From Puccinia triticina (Eukaryota > Basidiomycota > Pucciniomycetes > Pucciniales > Pucciniaceae): 64,000 nt of DNA. Within the stretch, counting starts at the first letter, position 1. Each line of letters begins with the position of its first letter. The notes beneath the pieces were generated by a model, which was not told the DNA's origin, did not search any database, and saw only the letters and a program-made list of their open reading frames with translations. The stretch lies in the NCBI RefSeq assembly GCF_026914185.1, contig NC_070562.1:4030001-4094000 (forward strand), read 5' to 3'. Position numbers and translations under genes: made by a program. Below, in pieces: positions 31,501-43,346 of the stretch.

Positions 31501-32126
31501 GGAATCCAAACCTCGCCGATTTGGTTCCATGCAGTGTTTTTGAGTACGCGTTGACAGCGGTTCATCTTGGCCTGGATGAATGTCGCAAGCAAGTAAGCAA
31601 AGAGTCATCATGGTCCATTGTTGAAAAAGGGCACTGATTGGATGAGTTTCATCTTCTGTGAAACGCGTGTAAACACAGCCGTTCAATGCAACAATAGGGA
31701 ACAGTCAGTCAATCTCGGTCATTCTGGATTACGGCCACAATGGCTCGTGTTGTCAGAAGCCCAATTAGGCGAACAGACTGGCCGCCCGCCTGTCTCATTC
31801 CCATTTTTGACCTCTCCCTTCAGCAGTCTGTGGCTGATAGGTCCCAGACAGATGGGGTTACTAAAATATCCAGACCTCAGTGTACTTCATACTTAGTCCT
31901 ACAGTCTGATCTGCATGTTAATTGACATTATTCTTATGATTGAGAAAGATGACTTGGGGTTAGTTGTCTCCTTGTTCTCTACAAAATAAGTTAATGATTG
32001 GGGCATGGTGGGCGCATGTTGAGTAAGAGCAAACTGGTTAAATCAAACAAAAGATTCAAGCAGATCACAGAATATCTTCTCATAGAGTGGCCGAGTATTG
32101 TCTTCTCGGAACCTCAAACAATCCTT
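31501..32126. other. Unassigned DNA
   Basis: No coding or repeat signal was recognised. Confidence 0.4.
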
Positions 32127-32230
32127 ATGGCGGGTACCCACGGGTACCCGCCCAGGCGGTGCTGGATGTGGTGCCGGGTGTTGGATTTGGGCAAAGAAAC
32201 GGGTGTGGTACCCGGGTCCCAACAGGACCC
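32127..32230. repeat. GGGTACCC-rich block fragment
   Basis: It contains GGCGGGTACCC, ACGGGTACCCGCC and GGTACCCGGGTCC, and is related to the block at 29.9 kb. Ends not found. Confidence 0.5.
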
Positions 32231-33003
32231 GTGTCCACTGGGGCATTCCCTATATTGGGGTTTTTTTGTAAATTTCTTGAGCCCAACATTTGGGACACCC
32301 CCAGGGGGCTAGCACAAAAGTGATGTCCTGCACTTTAAACTCACAGAAATCTTAAATTGTATTGTGTGGAACTCCACTCAAATTCCCTCTTGCACAGAGA
32401 GTAGTGAAAAGAAATATGAAAGCCTGAAAGACCAAGTTGAGGAGAAAGAAAATGTCAAACATCAAGACTCTTGAGTATTTGAACACTGTGGATGGCTGAA
32501 AAATTAAGCAAATGCACCTGAGACCTAGGGCCACACTCATGGAGTGGCTTTGGTCCATGGATAACAGGCATTCAATGCAGCTCCTTACAGGCAGCAGGAG
32601 AATTTAAAAAAACAAATCATATACTTAAATGTCACCATTTTGAAGAAGATAGTTGAATTTGAGACCTCTCCAGCCCAGGACCTCAATGAAAATTTCTCAC
32701 TGCTGAGATTCTTTAGCTCAAGAAGGTGCTGACTCTGAACTTGCTGTACCAGTTGTATGTTAATCTAATTCTAGATCATTTCTTCAACAGATGAAGTCTT
32801 TGGGGTTTCAGAAGGAAATTATGGTCTGGAACTATTTAGAGTGCCACAGCATCCTGGTTTGATGTTAAATCACCAGATGTCACAACATTACATACAGTTT
32901 GGAATAGTTTAAGTTGCACACAAACATACAGCTGAATCATGACTGAGTTACACAGAAGGAAATTGGTTACATATGTCAGACTTCCAAATAGAAATTACAG
33001 CTT
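32231..33003. other. AT-rich intergenic
   Basis: Nothing recognised except a degenerate version of the hairpin block near 32855-32875. Confidence 0.4.
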
Positions 33004-33023
33004 GGCACTCTCTCAAGAGTGCC
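33004..33023. repeat. Dispersed hairpin motif, inverted copy
   Basis: This is the GGCACTCT / AGAGTGCC palindrome followed by ACCAAATCTCCCCTGGTGA. It is the reverse complement of the block at 20881-20930 and lies about 140 bp past the stop of the secreted-protein gene. Confidence 0.6.
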
Positions 33024-33165
33024 ACCAAATCTCCCCTGGTGAATACATCCAGGAATTCACATGAGATGGAGAATACGAAAATCATGGTAAAAAAACCCTG
33101 ATTCTTCTGATTTAAACTGAAGCCATGCGCAGAAACGCAATCATATTGTTCAGACCAAAGGCTTG

Positions 33166-35314
33166 TTAACCACAGTAAGATTTGTACAAATTGGTGAAGT
33201 TTTTGATGGGTATGGTGAATAAGAAGTTGAAAAACCCTTTGAAATTGTAACTTATAACTCCCCCCATGGTTATCTCAGCATAAAAGATATCTGGATATTC
33301 CTTTTTTAACCAAAACTCCAAAAAAAGCCATAGAAATTCGGGGTGAAACTTCCTTCTTCTTTTCATTAAACCTTTCAACCTTATTTTATGATTTCTGTAT
33401 ATTGCATCTTCCTGTATGATGTAATCTTCATCCCAAGAGTTCGCTAATTCTACAAAGCATTTACTTGCTTTTTTTAGCTTTTCAATGTATTCTGATTTTG
33501 CTTCACTATGGCATTTTGTGAGCTGATGTATTATTGTGATCATCATCTCTACATTGAACAAGAAAGCGGGGAAAATATCTTGAAGGTTTTCTGTAACATA
33601 TTGAGTGCAGGAGCTTTCAAAGTCAATTTTGGTTTGTAATTTCCAGTATTGATACCATGTTGCCTCATTTCCCAGGAAATATTGGTATGCCTTGCGCCAC
33701 ATAGCACGCAATTCATTGTTTTTTATTGGCTGTTTTTTTCTTGACCACTTTTGACTAGAAATCCTTTTCCCAATCTGCTTCAGTTCTATTGGGAGATCTC
33801 CACCAGATTGGTTTATTGTCTGTATGATTGATTTCAAATAATCTTGACTCAGATTCTCACAAGTTAAAGTTTTTTCATCAAACTCCACTCTTGGAACATT
33901 AAATTCTTGGGTAATTAATATGGGAACAAGTGAACTGTAGAATATTTCTGAAGTTTCTTGAGAGTTGAGTTTGGGGATTTCTGCAAGTTCAGCTGGAGTA
34001 TTGTGTAAGATTTCCTGGACATTGCTGAAGGGATTGAGTTCAACAATTCCTCCTAATTTGAAATTTAATCTCTTTCTCAAGCCAATGTTTTCTTTTATGT
34101 GTAGAGGAGCTTCCAACATATGAAAACTCTTCCTCTTAGAATTTGGGTTTTTTTGTTTAATCTCATTGGAAATTTGATTAAGTTTTACAGATTTCATAGC
34201 CATATTTTGATTCAACTTTTGTAACCCTTGGATGCCTTCCACCCACACATTGTTGTGTATACTCATGTGATATGTTGGATCAAGTGTAGGAGAATTTGAC
34301 CCAGATCCCACAAGGATTTCCCTAGCAACATTTTCAAATAATTCAGATTTTTCAGGTCTGTTATGATTATTTGCTGGGAGTCCCAATCCTGATTTAGCTA
34401 CACTTTTTTGTTGCCATTGGACATTAGAAAGTTGCACACTTCTGCTTGGATTGTAAAACTTTCTTGGTTCTCTTGAGCAAAATTTAAATTGGGGTAAGGA
34501 AGGAATAAAGGTACTGGAAATTGCTTGATAATCTCCCCTGGTAGGAAAAACAACTGGTGGAGCTCCCACAGGGATAAAATCCTTTTTCTCCAATCCTGAA
34601 TTTTCACTCATCTTGGAAATGCAATTGAATTCCTGTGGCATTTGCAGAGGTGTATTGTGCAGATTTATTCCAGATTCTGCATTTCCAATGACTGGTTCAC
34701 ATAAAGCTTCTGCAGATTTTTGAAACACATTTACTTTAGAAAAACATTTTAGCCAATTGGCTTCAATTAAGCAATTACACACCATCTTCAAACAGAGAAA
34801 GACAATCTGGAATATTCAAATCAGTTTCTATAAACTCCCAGGGTTCACTGGAGCTCAGACCTTCCTGGGAAGCATTGGAGCTACCATTTGAATGATTTGG
34901 GCTTATGTTCAAGAAGCCTTCTGGAGATGTGGTGAAGGAAGGGGTATCATTCAGTAAGTCTTTCTTCTTCAAAATTTGGAAATTGCTGCTGTTAATGTTT
35001 GGTGGGCTTCCCCAACAGGTGGGTGGATATTCTATTTTTGGCCCTACCCTTGGATGTTGATTTGAGCCTGAGGAGTCAGAGAATAAATATGGACAGGTGT
35101 AGAAACATTTTGGATGTTCTGCTTGGTTTTGTTGATCAGATTCAAATGAAGATACAAGAGGATTTGGCTGGGGATTGAAATAATTTTCCAAATCACTAAA
35201 CTCAATCTGATGATAACCCCAAGGCTCTCGCTCCAAGAAGTCCCATTCATTGACTGCATTGGCAGAAATTGTGCAAAAAATTGCTACAAAAAAACTTCCT
35301 GGGCACCACTTCAT
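33166..35314 (-). CDS. Large secreted protein, copy 1 (candidate effector), 2 exons
   Basis: The model is 35314-34783 and 34709-33166. The 73-nt intron (GTGTGT...CTGCAG) is in phase, and the product is 691 residues. The N-terminus MKWCPGSFFVAIFCTISANA is a clear signal peptide, with predicted cleavage before VNEW. The mature part has an acidic/aromatic segment (EWDFLEREPWGY, FSDLENYF), a low-complexity Asn/Ser-rich middle, and an ordered C-terminal part with LLWFEKLS-unrelated helices (ATWYQYWKLQTKIDFESSC, YIEKLKKASKCFVELANSW, FLWLFLEFWLKKEYPDIF). No known enzyme motif is seen. Secreted, lineage-specific, duplicated proteins in a repeat-rich region fit candidate effectors of rust fungi, but function is not shown. 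A paralogue lies at 40376-42495. Intact in this copy. Confidence 0.8.
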
Positions 35315-35660
35315 GTTTGCTGAAATTGATCACTTTTTTTTTTGACAAATCACTGATTTACAAAGTGTATTGTTTTCTGCTTCTGTGCTACTTGAGATTG
35401 AAATCAATTTAATGTGATTGCTTGATGATTGGGTTTTCCTCTCTTAGTAAGTAAGCCAATTTTAAGTTTAACTTGGAACTGCTTATGAAGTATTTATCTG
35501 TGATGTGGGACAAGAACTGGACAATTGCTGTCAAACAATTTATCTGCCTGAGGCTTCTTGCCTCATGTGACATGCTTCGCACCCTGAAGACCTGGGTCAT
35601 TGCTAAAAAAAATACACCGCTGAAATATCCATGGTATTGGGCTGTATTGCAGGGCTGAAA
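35315..35660 (-). promoter_or_regulatory. Upstream region of copy 1, homologous to upstream of copy 2
   Basis: About 300 bp upstream aligns with 42496-42770 (shared GTGATTGCTTGATGA, AACTTGGAAC, GTGTGATGTGGGAC-type blocks). Where copy 2 has CpG, copy 1 often has TpG or CpA. The duplication therefore included the promoter. No specific regulatory site was identified. Confidence 0.6.
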
Positions 35661-35969
35661 CTGCTAGCAACACCACAAAGGCCTTGGTCTTTTTTACTTA
35701 CCAAAACACAGAGCAGGTAGGTCCATGAATGAACCCCTGTGCACCAGCTGCGCTGGGACGGGGCGCCCCCAGTTGCCAGGGGGTGCAAGATGCGGCCGCG
35801 GCGCTCAGCCCACGACATGGTGGCCAGAAGCAAGTGCAAGCCGGGTAGAACATGGAAGATTGCCAAAACTCAAGCACCAGAGACTCACCAATCTAATTAC
35901 CAAAAAATTTCCGCTATCACCAACTTCCAAGTCACCCAAAGGAAATTTTTGCGGCTCCCACCCACCCAG
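35661..35969. other. Intergenic
   Basis: No gene or repeat recognised. Confidence 0.4.
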
Positions 35970-35972
35970 TTA

Positions 35973-37177
35973 GGGATGGGTCAGCCTAAATGCCCTCCAA
36001 AATTTTACTTTGTGCACTCCACATTTTTGGCTTTGGGGGGCCAGCACTCCAAAAAACTTGGGGTGCCTTGATTTTGTACTCCCAAAAAATGGAGTGCATT
36101 GGGGTGCACTCCAAGTCTCCTTTTTTTGGAGTGCCCACAGCAATCACACCTCTCAATGATTGGTCAGACCGGTCATTGAGGGGACTCGCACCTCTTGATG
36201 ACCGTCACGGACCGGTCATCAGTCACACCTCTCAATGACCGGTCTGTGCCGATCATTGAGGGGACTCCCACCTCTCAATGATTGGTCAGACCGGTCATCA
36301 AGGGTAATAACACCTCCTCTGGATGACCGGTCAGACCGGTCATTGAGGGGAATAACACCTCCTCTGGATGACCTGTGTGTACCGGTCAACAAGAGGAGGT
36401 GTGAGTCCCCTCAATGGCCAGTAAAGACCGGTCAACAAGAAGAGGTATGAGTCCCCTCAATGGCCGGTAAAGACCGGTCATTGAGAGGTTTAGCACCTCC
36501 CCTCGATGACTGGTACACACAGGTCATCCAGAGGAGGTGTTATTCCCCTTGAGGACCGGTCTGACCGGTCATCAAGAGGAGGTTCTACTCCCCTCGGTGA
36601 CCGGCACAGACCGGTCATCAAGAAGGTGTGACTGATGACCGGTCCGCGTCGGTCATTGAGAGGTGAGATTCCCCTCAATGACTGGGGGTCCGGCAAAGAC
36701 CGGTCATTGAGAGTAGATTTTAATCTGCTCAATGCCGGTCTGTACCGGTCATGGAGATCAGGAGGAGGCAGCTGGCATTGAGGGGGGTGTGTTTGGACAT
36801 AGCCTGCTGGATGGCCAGACATCCTGTAGTATACCCTGCTTGCAGATGTTGGACATCAGATATTTGTATGGGGTTGAAGTTGTAGGCACTCCAGCTCTGG
36901 CTGGAGTGCACAGTACTGCGCTCCCCTTTCAAGGAGGAGAAATATCAGGAATGGAGTGCTGGGGGAATGCACTCCAATCTGATGGAGTGAGACTCATGGG
37001 CACTCATTACATTTCCTGGCCACTGGAGTTCTTTGTGGTGCACTCCAAAGAGTCTTGAGTCCCAGTTCTGCACTCCAATTGACTTAGAGTACTCTAGTCT
37101 GTAGTCAAATAATCATTGGAGTGCAAACTCCATACACTCAGTTTTGGGATTTTTTTGGAGTGCATTTAGGCTGACCC
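35973..37177. mobile_element. PIF/Harbinger-like non-autonomous element with TTA flanks
   Basis: The left end GGGATGGGTCAGCCTAAATG and the inverted right end (GTGCATTTAGGCTGACCC) pair, with further agreement CTCCAAAA. TTA flanks both ends (35970-35972, 37178-37180), the typical duplication of PIF/Harbinger elements. Subterminal regions carry many GGAGTGCA/TGCACTCC motifs. The core (36140-36770) is a hairpin array. No transposase is encoded. Confidence 0.7.
36140..36770. repeat. Hairpin array with GGTCATTGAGAGG / CCTCTCAATGACC arms
   Basis: About 18 alternating inverted arms around ACCGGTCA cores have spacers such as TGTGAGTCCCC and AATAACACCTCCTC. The layout matches the array at 57.6-58.2 kb, which uses the arms GGTCATCGAGTGG, but here it sits inside a different transposon type. 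Confidence 0.85.
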
Positions 37178-37180
37178 TTA

Positions 37181-37490
37181 GAGCATCCGCATTGGTGCGG
37201 GAGTAAGTCCGTTAGTAGCAGATTAGCACTAATCTTGGCCGTCAACCACATTGGTGAGTGTCAATTCAATGTGTAAGTATGGTGTATGCACCTGCAGCTT
37301 ATTTCAGCTGTGTTTGGTGTATACATTTGAGTGGGGAGCAGTGCCCACATGCAAGGCTTACTCCCAGGATTAGTGAGGAGTAAATTTGCTCCTCCTTAGT
37401 CCAAATCATACTCCAAGGAGGAGTTTAATCCGACTAAATCGGACCCGATGTGGTTGCCAAGGAGGATTAGCTATGCTAATCCCTCCTTAA
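37181..37490. mobile_element. MITE-like element beginning GAGCATCCGCATTGGTG
   Basis: It is directly adjacent to the previous element. The start matches the left end at 3369 and that at 44994 (GAGCATCTCCACTGGT). Internal GATTAGCACTAATC and GGATTAGC...GCTAATCC palindromes are similar to those of the 3.4-kb element. The right end is uncertain (near 37490). Confidence 0.5.
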
Positions 37491-38881
37491 TCCACAACAA
37501 AGTTCCTTTGAATGCACTTCAAAGTTCCTTTACAGACCAAAATGGAGTAATGGTCATTGAACTGGTATTTTCCCAGCCAAGTGATCTGTAATAAAGTGGA
37601 TGGTTGTTGCATTATGAATTGAATCCCGCAATTCCCGCAAGATTGTCAAGAAGAGAAGAGCACAGTGGCTCAAGAAAAATGGGTGGTGAGGATGAAGTAT
37701 TCACCAGATGCGGCTCAGGTGGGGCACAGAAATTTCTCTCCACTCAATGGCTGGTATCATTAGAGGGTGACACCCTCCACTTAATGGACATCCAAAAGTC
37801 AACAAGTGGAGGGTGTCTCCACTTGATCACTATACAGTCCATTGATTAAGTGTAGGTTGTCTCTACTTGATGGCCGGTACAACCCTGTTGGTGTAGAATC
37901 CCAATGTGCACCAACCATGGAGTGGATTTACCCTCCAATCAATTAACAGTGTGGACACCATTGGTTTGATCAAAGTTCAGCCTCAGTTGAACATAACATC
38001 AAATTATCTGAAGCCAAAATCAAACAAGTTTGAACAGTTGATATCAGAAAGGGTTACAGAAAGAAAATATGGTATGGCACTCTCTAGAGAGTGCCACACA
38101 TTCCTCCCTGGTGAAACATCAAAAAGATGTTTTCATTAACCAAAAATTCTCCTTGACAGCAAGGTCCCCCAACTTGGGTGTCGCTAGAACAGGATGGTCT
38201 GACCAACCAGTTCTGGAAGCTCAGGTTGCAGAAACATTTTTTTTGCTTTCCTGCTCCCACCTGCAAAGATGCTTTGCCAAGTGAGTGTTTGAGAAGACAG
38301 CTTGATTTTCATTGTTTTTTACCTTCAATGTTTTTTTTTGTGGAACGGTGGAAGCAAACTGGTTTGCTTAGGTATTAATGCAATTCCACTTGAGAGGTAT
38401 AACAGTGTTGTTTAGTGTACATAACTGGGAAGAATGGGCTATGGGTTTGAGCACGCGGCAGTTCCTTTTGCCAATTGGCACCTACGGGATTGACCAATTG
38501 CCAACATTGTGGGCTCAATCCCTTGACGCGCTTCTAGGACACAGAGGTAAAGCCGTCAACTTAATGTTGCTGGAGTGATTGGCAAATGAAGGTGCAGCAG
38601 CCTTGTTGGTCCAAGAACGTTGGCGCGCCCGCCCCTCTTCGCCAGGATGCTGTTGTGACAACCAAAACCACGCCAACCAATCCTTTCGTGGTAATTTCTG
38701 ACCGCGTCAGAAAGTTGCCCCCTGCGGAGGAATGCAACGTTTGGGGGACGCAAAGGCAGAGTGTGTTGAGTTGTGTTGTCTTTGTTTCTTTTCTCTCTTC
38801 TGTTTTCCTGCCTCAAACCTTTCCTTCACCTTCCACACATGTGACATCCTGTAGGTAGTTACCTGTGGAAGTCTTTTCCTC
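37491..38881. other. Repeat-derived intergenic DNA
   Basis: It includes a short hairpin-array remnant near 37740-37880 (CAAGTGGAGGGTGTCTCCAC) and the dispersed hairpin at 38076-38095. No gene recognised. Confidence 0.45.
38076..38095. repeat. Dispersed hairpin motif, third copy
   Basis: A perfect 20-nt palindrome GGCACTCTCTAGAGAGTGCC with the conserved flank CCTCCCTGGTGAAAC. Confidence 0.7.
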
Positions 38882-39037
38882 ATCCTTCCACAAACTCACT
38901 CACCCTCTGTGTTCTGCTGCCACAGGTTAGTGTTTCTACCTTCTCTCTTTTCCTTTTGTTCTTTCTTTCCTTCTCTCTGATGCAATGAACCTATCCTTCC
39001 ACAAACTCACTCACCCTCTGTGTTCTGCTGCCACAGG
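38882..39037. repeat. 45-bp direct duplication, offset 111 bp
   Basis: Identical copies are at 38882-38926 and 38993-39037, each ending CTGCCACAGG. The spacer begins GTTAGT and ends with the second CACAG, so it could be read as an intron. Confidence 0.75.
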
Positions 39038-40286
39038 GCTCATTGCAACAGAGTGTCAACAGAACGTTGACCTGATCCTGTGGTGCAGGCAGAGTTGAAT
39101 CGCTCCAAAATAATGGCAGTAATCATAGCAACAAAAACAATCTGTTGGGTAACTCAATCAATCATAATGGGATCAATTCCAAAGACCTATTAATGCTCCT
39201 AGCAATTCCACCTCTGCTACCCATAATGCTCGCCAAACAGTAAACTATTTGCCAGTGAATTCCAAGTCCCAATCTCCTTCTCAGCAAGGTATTGGATCTG
39301 TTTAAGTCAATCATGATTTTATTTTATCTTGCCAAGTAGAGTTTTGACGTCATTTGGGTATGAAGACACAAAAGTTGTATGACTGTCACCCAACTTTCCT
39401 CCATACTTGCAAACTTTGAGGTCATCAAGCTCATCTCTACGACAATACACAAGCTGAGAAGCTATTGAGATGTATGTCTCCTTAAGAATTCTTTCAGAGG
39501 CCACAACAACTTTGTCCAGAGCCAGTTCCTCCAACCAATTCCATCCTCAACCTCCCCTTGCCCGCCATCATCAGCATCTCTCTACCCTCCATTATATTTC
39601 TCAACCAACTAAGCTTTCTTCACCCATTTCATCCAGTGTAAATGTCCATGAATAGATCATGTAAATAGTTTTGTTTGTCTAGATTGATGTGACTACCTTT
39701 TGCATGACTATAACTGTCATCCTTGCAACAAATTTGGAAGTTTCCACCACAAGGACAAAATGACATTACACACCACATCTGCTAGCAAATTTATTTGTGA
39801 CAACCTCTTAGAGTTAGATTTGAGGCCTCAATGAACAAAAGTTTGAAATTTTGGCAAGTACTATATGATTGAGTCTTGCTGATAAATCTATGCAGCTTCA
39901 AAATTTAAGAAAAAAACCTAAACAGCTTGAAATTGTGACACAATTGTATTTCTTGAGGAGTTTCTGAGTTATGCATATTTTTTTGCACATAGTAAGAAAA
40001 TCATTATTCATGTGCACTGTGAGCTACATGCTCAAAAAAAGGCCCTCAATTTTTGCGGGTCTCAATTTTGAACCCCCCCCCCCCCCTAATAGACAAATGA
40101 TGCTTGGCAATTGTAGATAATTAAATTCATTTATTGTCAAGTTATTGGTTTTTGCTCCACATACAAATCAACCTGGATGATCAATATCTCAAGACCTTCT
40201 ATACATTCAGAATTCAAAAAAATGAACACATGAATTACTTCCACACAGTAAAGGGTTGAGCCATGCACCTTGACCTGGAATCTGCA
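39038..40286. other. Unassigned DNA
   Basis: A 71-codon minus-strand frame (39319-39534) reads coding-like but has no recognisable family. It may be a retroelement scrap. There is a C-run of 15 at about 40073-40087. Confidence 0.35.
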
Positions 40287-40312
40287 GCAGCGCAGCCGCC
40301 TTTTCCTCTAGT
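40287..40312 (+). mobile_element. Helitron-like 3' terminus, copy 2
   Basis: A GCAGC-GCA-GCCGC hairpin (one mismatch, consistent with CpG decay) is followed after a short spacer by CCT-CTAGT, as at 20705 and 59915. It ends about 65 bp from the stop of the secreted-protein pseudogene. Confidence 0.5.
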
Positions 40313-40375
40313 AGGAAAGTAATGCACAAAAACACCTCATTTTATTATTTCAATGATTTAAAGGAAAGAAATTTG

Positions 40376-42495
40376 TTAGCCACAGTGATTTTTGTACAGC
40401 TCAGTGAAGTTTTGAATGGAAATAGAGAATATAAAGTTGAAAAACCCTTTGAAATTGTTGTTGATACCTCCCCCAAGGGTTAGCTCTGTGTGAAAAATGT
40501 CTGGATATTCCTTTTTCAGCCAAAACTCCAAAAAAATCCAAAGAAATTCAGAGTAACAATTCCTCTTTTTTTTTAGGATATTCTTCAATATTAGTTCATG
40601 ATTGCTGGATATTGCATCTTCTTTCATAATCAAATTTTTGTTGGAGTTTGCTAATTCTACAAAGCATTTACTTGCTTTTTTAAGCTTTTCAATGTAATCT
40701 TCTTTTGATTCACTATGAGTTTTTGTGAGCTTGTGTATTATTGTGATGATCATCTCTACATTGGCCAAAAAAGCAGGGAAAACTTCTTGAAGTACTGTTG
40801 ATGTAACATATTCAGTACATGAGCTTTCAAAATTAATTGAAGTTTGTAATTTCCAGTATTGATACCATGTGGTTTTATTTTCTAGGAAATATTTGAATGT
40901 CTTCATGTTCCGTGATGTAGTACAAAATTTCTTGTTTTTGATTGGTTCATCTTTTCCTGAACGCTTCAAATTATAAATCATTTTCCCAATCTCTTTCAGT
41001 TCTATGGTGTGTTCCTCACCTGCTTGGTTTATTTTCTGTATTATTGAATTTACATAATCTTGATCCAGATTATCACAAGTTAATGTTTTTTTATCAAACT
41101 CCATTCTAGGAATATTATATTCTTGTTTACTGAATATGGGAATAAGAGAATTGTAAAATAATTGTGAAGTTTCTTGAGAGTTAATTTGGGGGATTTCTGA
41201 GAGTTGAGCTTGAGTATTAATTGAGATGTCCTGGTCAACATTAAATGGATTGAATTTGAATTTGAATTTATCATTTGTTTTTTTTCTCCAACCAACCCTT
41301 TTATTGATATTTGGGGTAGCTTTCAATGTATGATGACTCTTCCTTTTGGAATTTGGTTTTTGTTGGCTCATCTCATTGGAACTGTGATTAGGTTCTAGAG
41401 CTTTCACAGCCATATTTGAATTAATCTGGTTTAAACCTTGGCTGCCTTCCACCCAAAGATTGTTATTTGAGCTCATGTAGTTTTTTGGATCAAATGGAGG
41501 ATTATTTGACACAGATCCAGAAAGTTTTTCCCCATAGACAGTTTCATAGATTCCCGTTTGAGGTCTGTCTTGATGAGTTGCTGGAATTGCCATTGCTGAT
41601 GAAAATACACTGTTTTGATACCATTGAGCATGAAGAGGTTGCACAATTCTGTGTGGATTATTAGAATCACTTGTTTCTCTGTAGGGATATTTGCATGAAG
41701 CTAAGGAAGGTTCAAAGGGACTGGAAATTGATGCAGTAAAAACAGCTGGTGAAGCTCCCTCAAGGATAGAATCCTTGTTTTTCAATCCTGCTTTTCCACT
41801 CATGTGAGCAATGCTATTGACTGTCTGGTGCATTGGTAGAGGAGTAGCATGCAGATTAATTCCAAAATCTGCACATCCTATGGGAGTTTCAGGTAAAGGT
41901 ACTGCGGGTTTTCAAATGGTGGTTAGCACTTTTTACCCAGTTGACTTCAAGCAAGCAATTACGCACTGTCTTCAAAAAGAGCAAGACAATCATGAATATT
42001 GAAATCAGTGTCCGTAAATTCCCAAGCTTCCGTGTTGGCACTCAAACCTGTCTCTAAATCTTTTGAGCTGCTGTCGGGATGATTTGGGCTTGTGTCCAAG
42101 AAGGCTTCTGGGGATTTGCTGAAGGAAGTATCCTTCAGTAAGTCATTCTTCTCCCCAATGTGGAGATTACTGCTGTTTGGTGGGGTTCCCCGATAGGTTG
42201 GTGGATAGTCTGTTTGTGGCCCTACCGGCCTCGTGTTTTGATTTTAGTCTGAAGAGTGAAAGAACTCTTGGCGGGTGTAGGCAAATGTTGGATGTTCTGC
42301 TTTGTTGCATGGATCAGATTCACATGGAGATACGAGAGGATCTGCCTGGGGATGGAAATAATTATCCAAATCACTGAAGTCAATCTGATCGTTTACCCAG
42401 GGCTCTGATAGCTCCAAGGGCGTCCAATTATCAACTGCGTTGGCGACGATGATGTAAAAAAAGCCTACAAGCAAAATGCCTGGGCGCCGCTTCAT
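40376..42495 (-). pseudogene. Large secreted protein, copy 2, with premature stop
   Basis: The model is 42495-41967 and 41901-40376, with a 65-nt intron (GTGCGT...CCGCAG) at the same position and phase as copy 1. Full length would be 684 codons. The signal peptide MKRRPGILLVGFFYIIVANA is kept, and alignment to copy 1 runs end to end (FSDLDNYFHPQADPLVS, ATWYQYWKLQT, YIEKLKKASKCFVELANS, FLWIFLEFWLKKEYPDIF). Codon 84 is TAA (42244-42246), which would leave a short secreted fragment. Everything after the stop remains open, so loss is recent, or the stop is a sequencing or allelic difference. The upstream ATG at 42549 is in frame but less likely, because it would bury the signal peptide. Confidence 0.8.
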
Positions 42496-43346
42496 GCTCG
42501 CTAAGATGAACCACTTTTTCGACAGAAAGACCCGCCAATTCCCAAACACGTATGGCCAATTTTTTTGTGCTACTTAAGCTTGAAGTTGAGGTCTTGTGAT
42601 TGCTTGATGAGGGTGTTAACCTATCTCGACAAGTACGCCGATGGGAAGGTCAACTTGGAACCGTTCCCGCAGTAGTTGTATGTGTGATGTGGGACGCAAA
42701 CCGGACGATCGCCGTTGAAACATTCATCCGGCTAAAACACGTCATGCCTCGTGCGACAAGTCTAAGGGAAGTCTAGGACATGAAGCTCGGAGGCGGCATG
42801 CTGTTTCCTCGCATTCCCAATCTGCATTGCTCCAGATGATAATGTGCAGTACGGTCGAAAGACCGCAGAATTATGAGGGAACTTGACCTTATGTTCCCAA
42901 ATTTAGTGTCACAGCCAGCAGCCAGCTAAATGGTTGCACCTTTTTTCCAGATTTTATGCGACAATGACGAGCTTGCTCATGTCACATGATAATAAAACCG
43001 TGAAGAGCTCCGCATGACATACATTAGTCAAGCTTTACAAGTATAAAAAAGATAAATACAAGATTCTACAGGGTCACGTACACCTCATGTATTTCCACAA
43101 TCTGCAACGAAACACCAACTTACGCGAATAGATCTCGAGTACTCACGAGGCGACTCGCACATCAGGAAAATGTAGCAAGTCGGTCGTGAAAGTGTTTTTG
43201 TCTTTGTTGTCTTATTGAGGAGGTGTCCTGATTTTATGTATGAATTACAAACAAACAGGTTTTGTACGTTGTAAGATCAAACCTGAGTCGTTGCCGGTCT
43301 TCTTCTGCAGGAGCTTGATGGTACATCAAGAATGCTTGTGGCTGAA
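42496..43346. other. Upstream of copy 2 and spacer to MED8
   Basis: The first 280 bp is homologous to the copy 1 promoter and CpG-rich by comparison. The rest is intergenic with no gene seen. Confidence 0.5.

Noticed and set aside
37604..37849. 81-codon plus-strand ORF
   Set aside because: It overlaps a decayed hairpin repeat and has no domain or start context of note.
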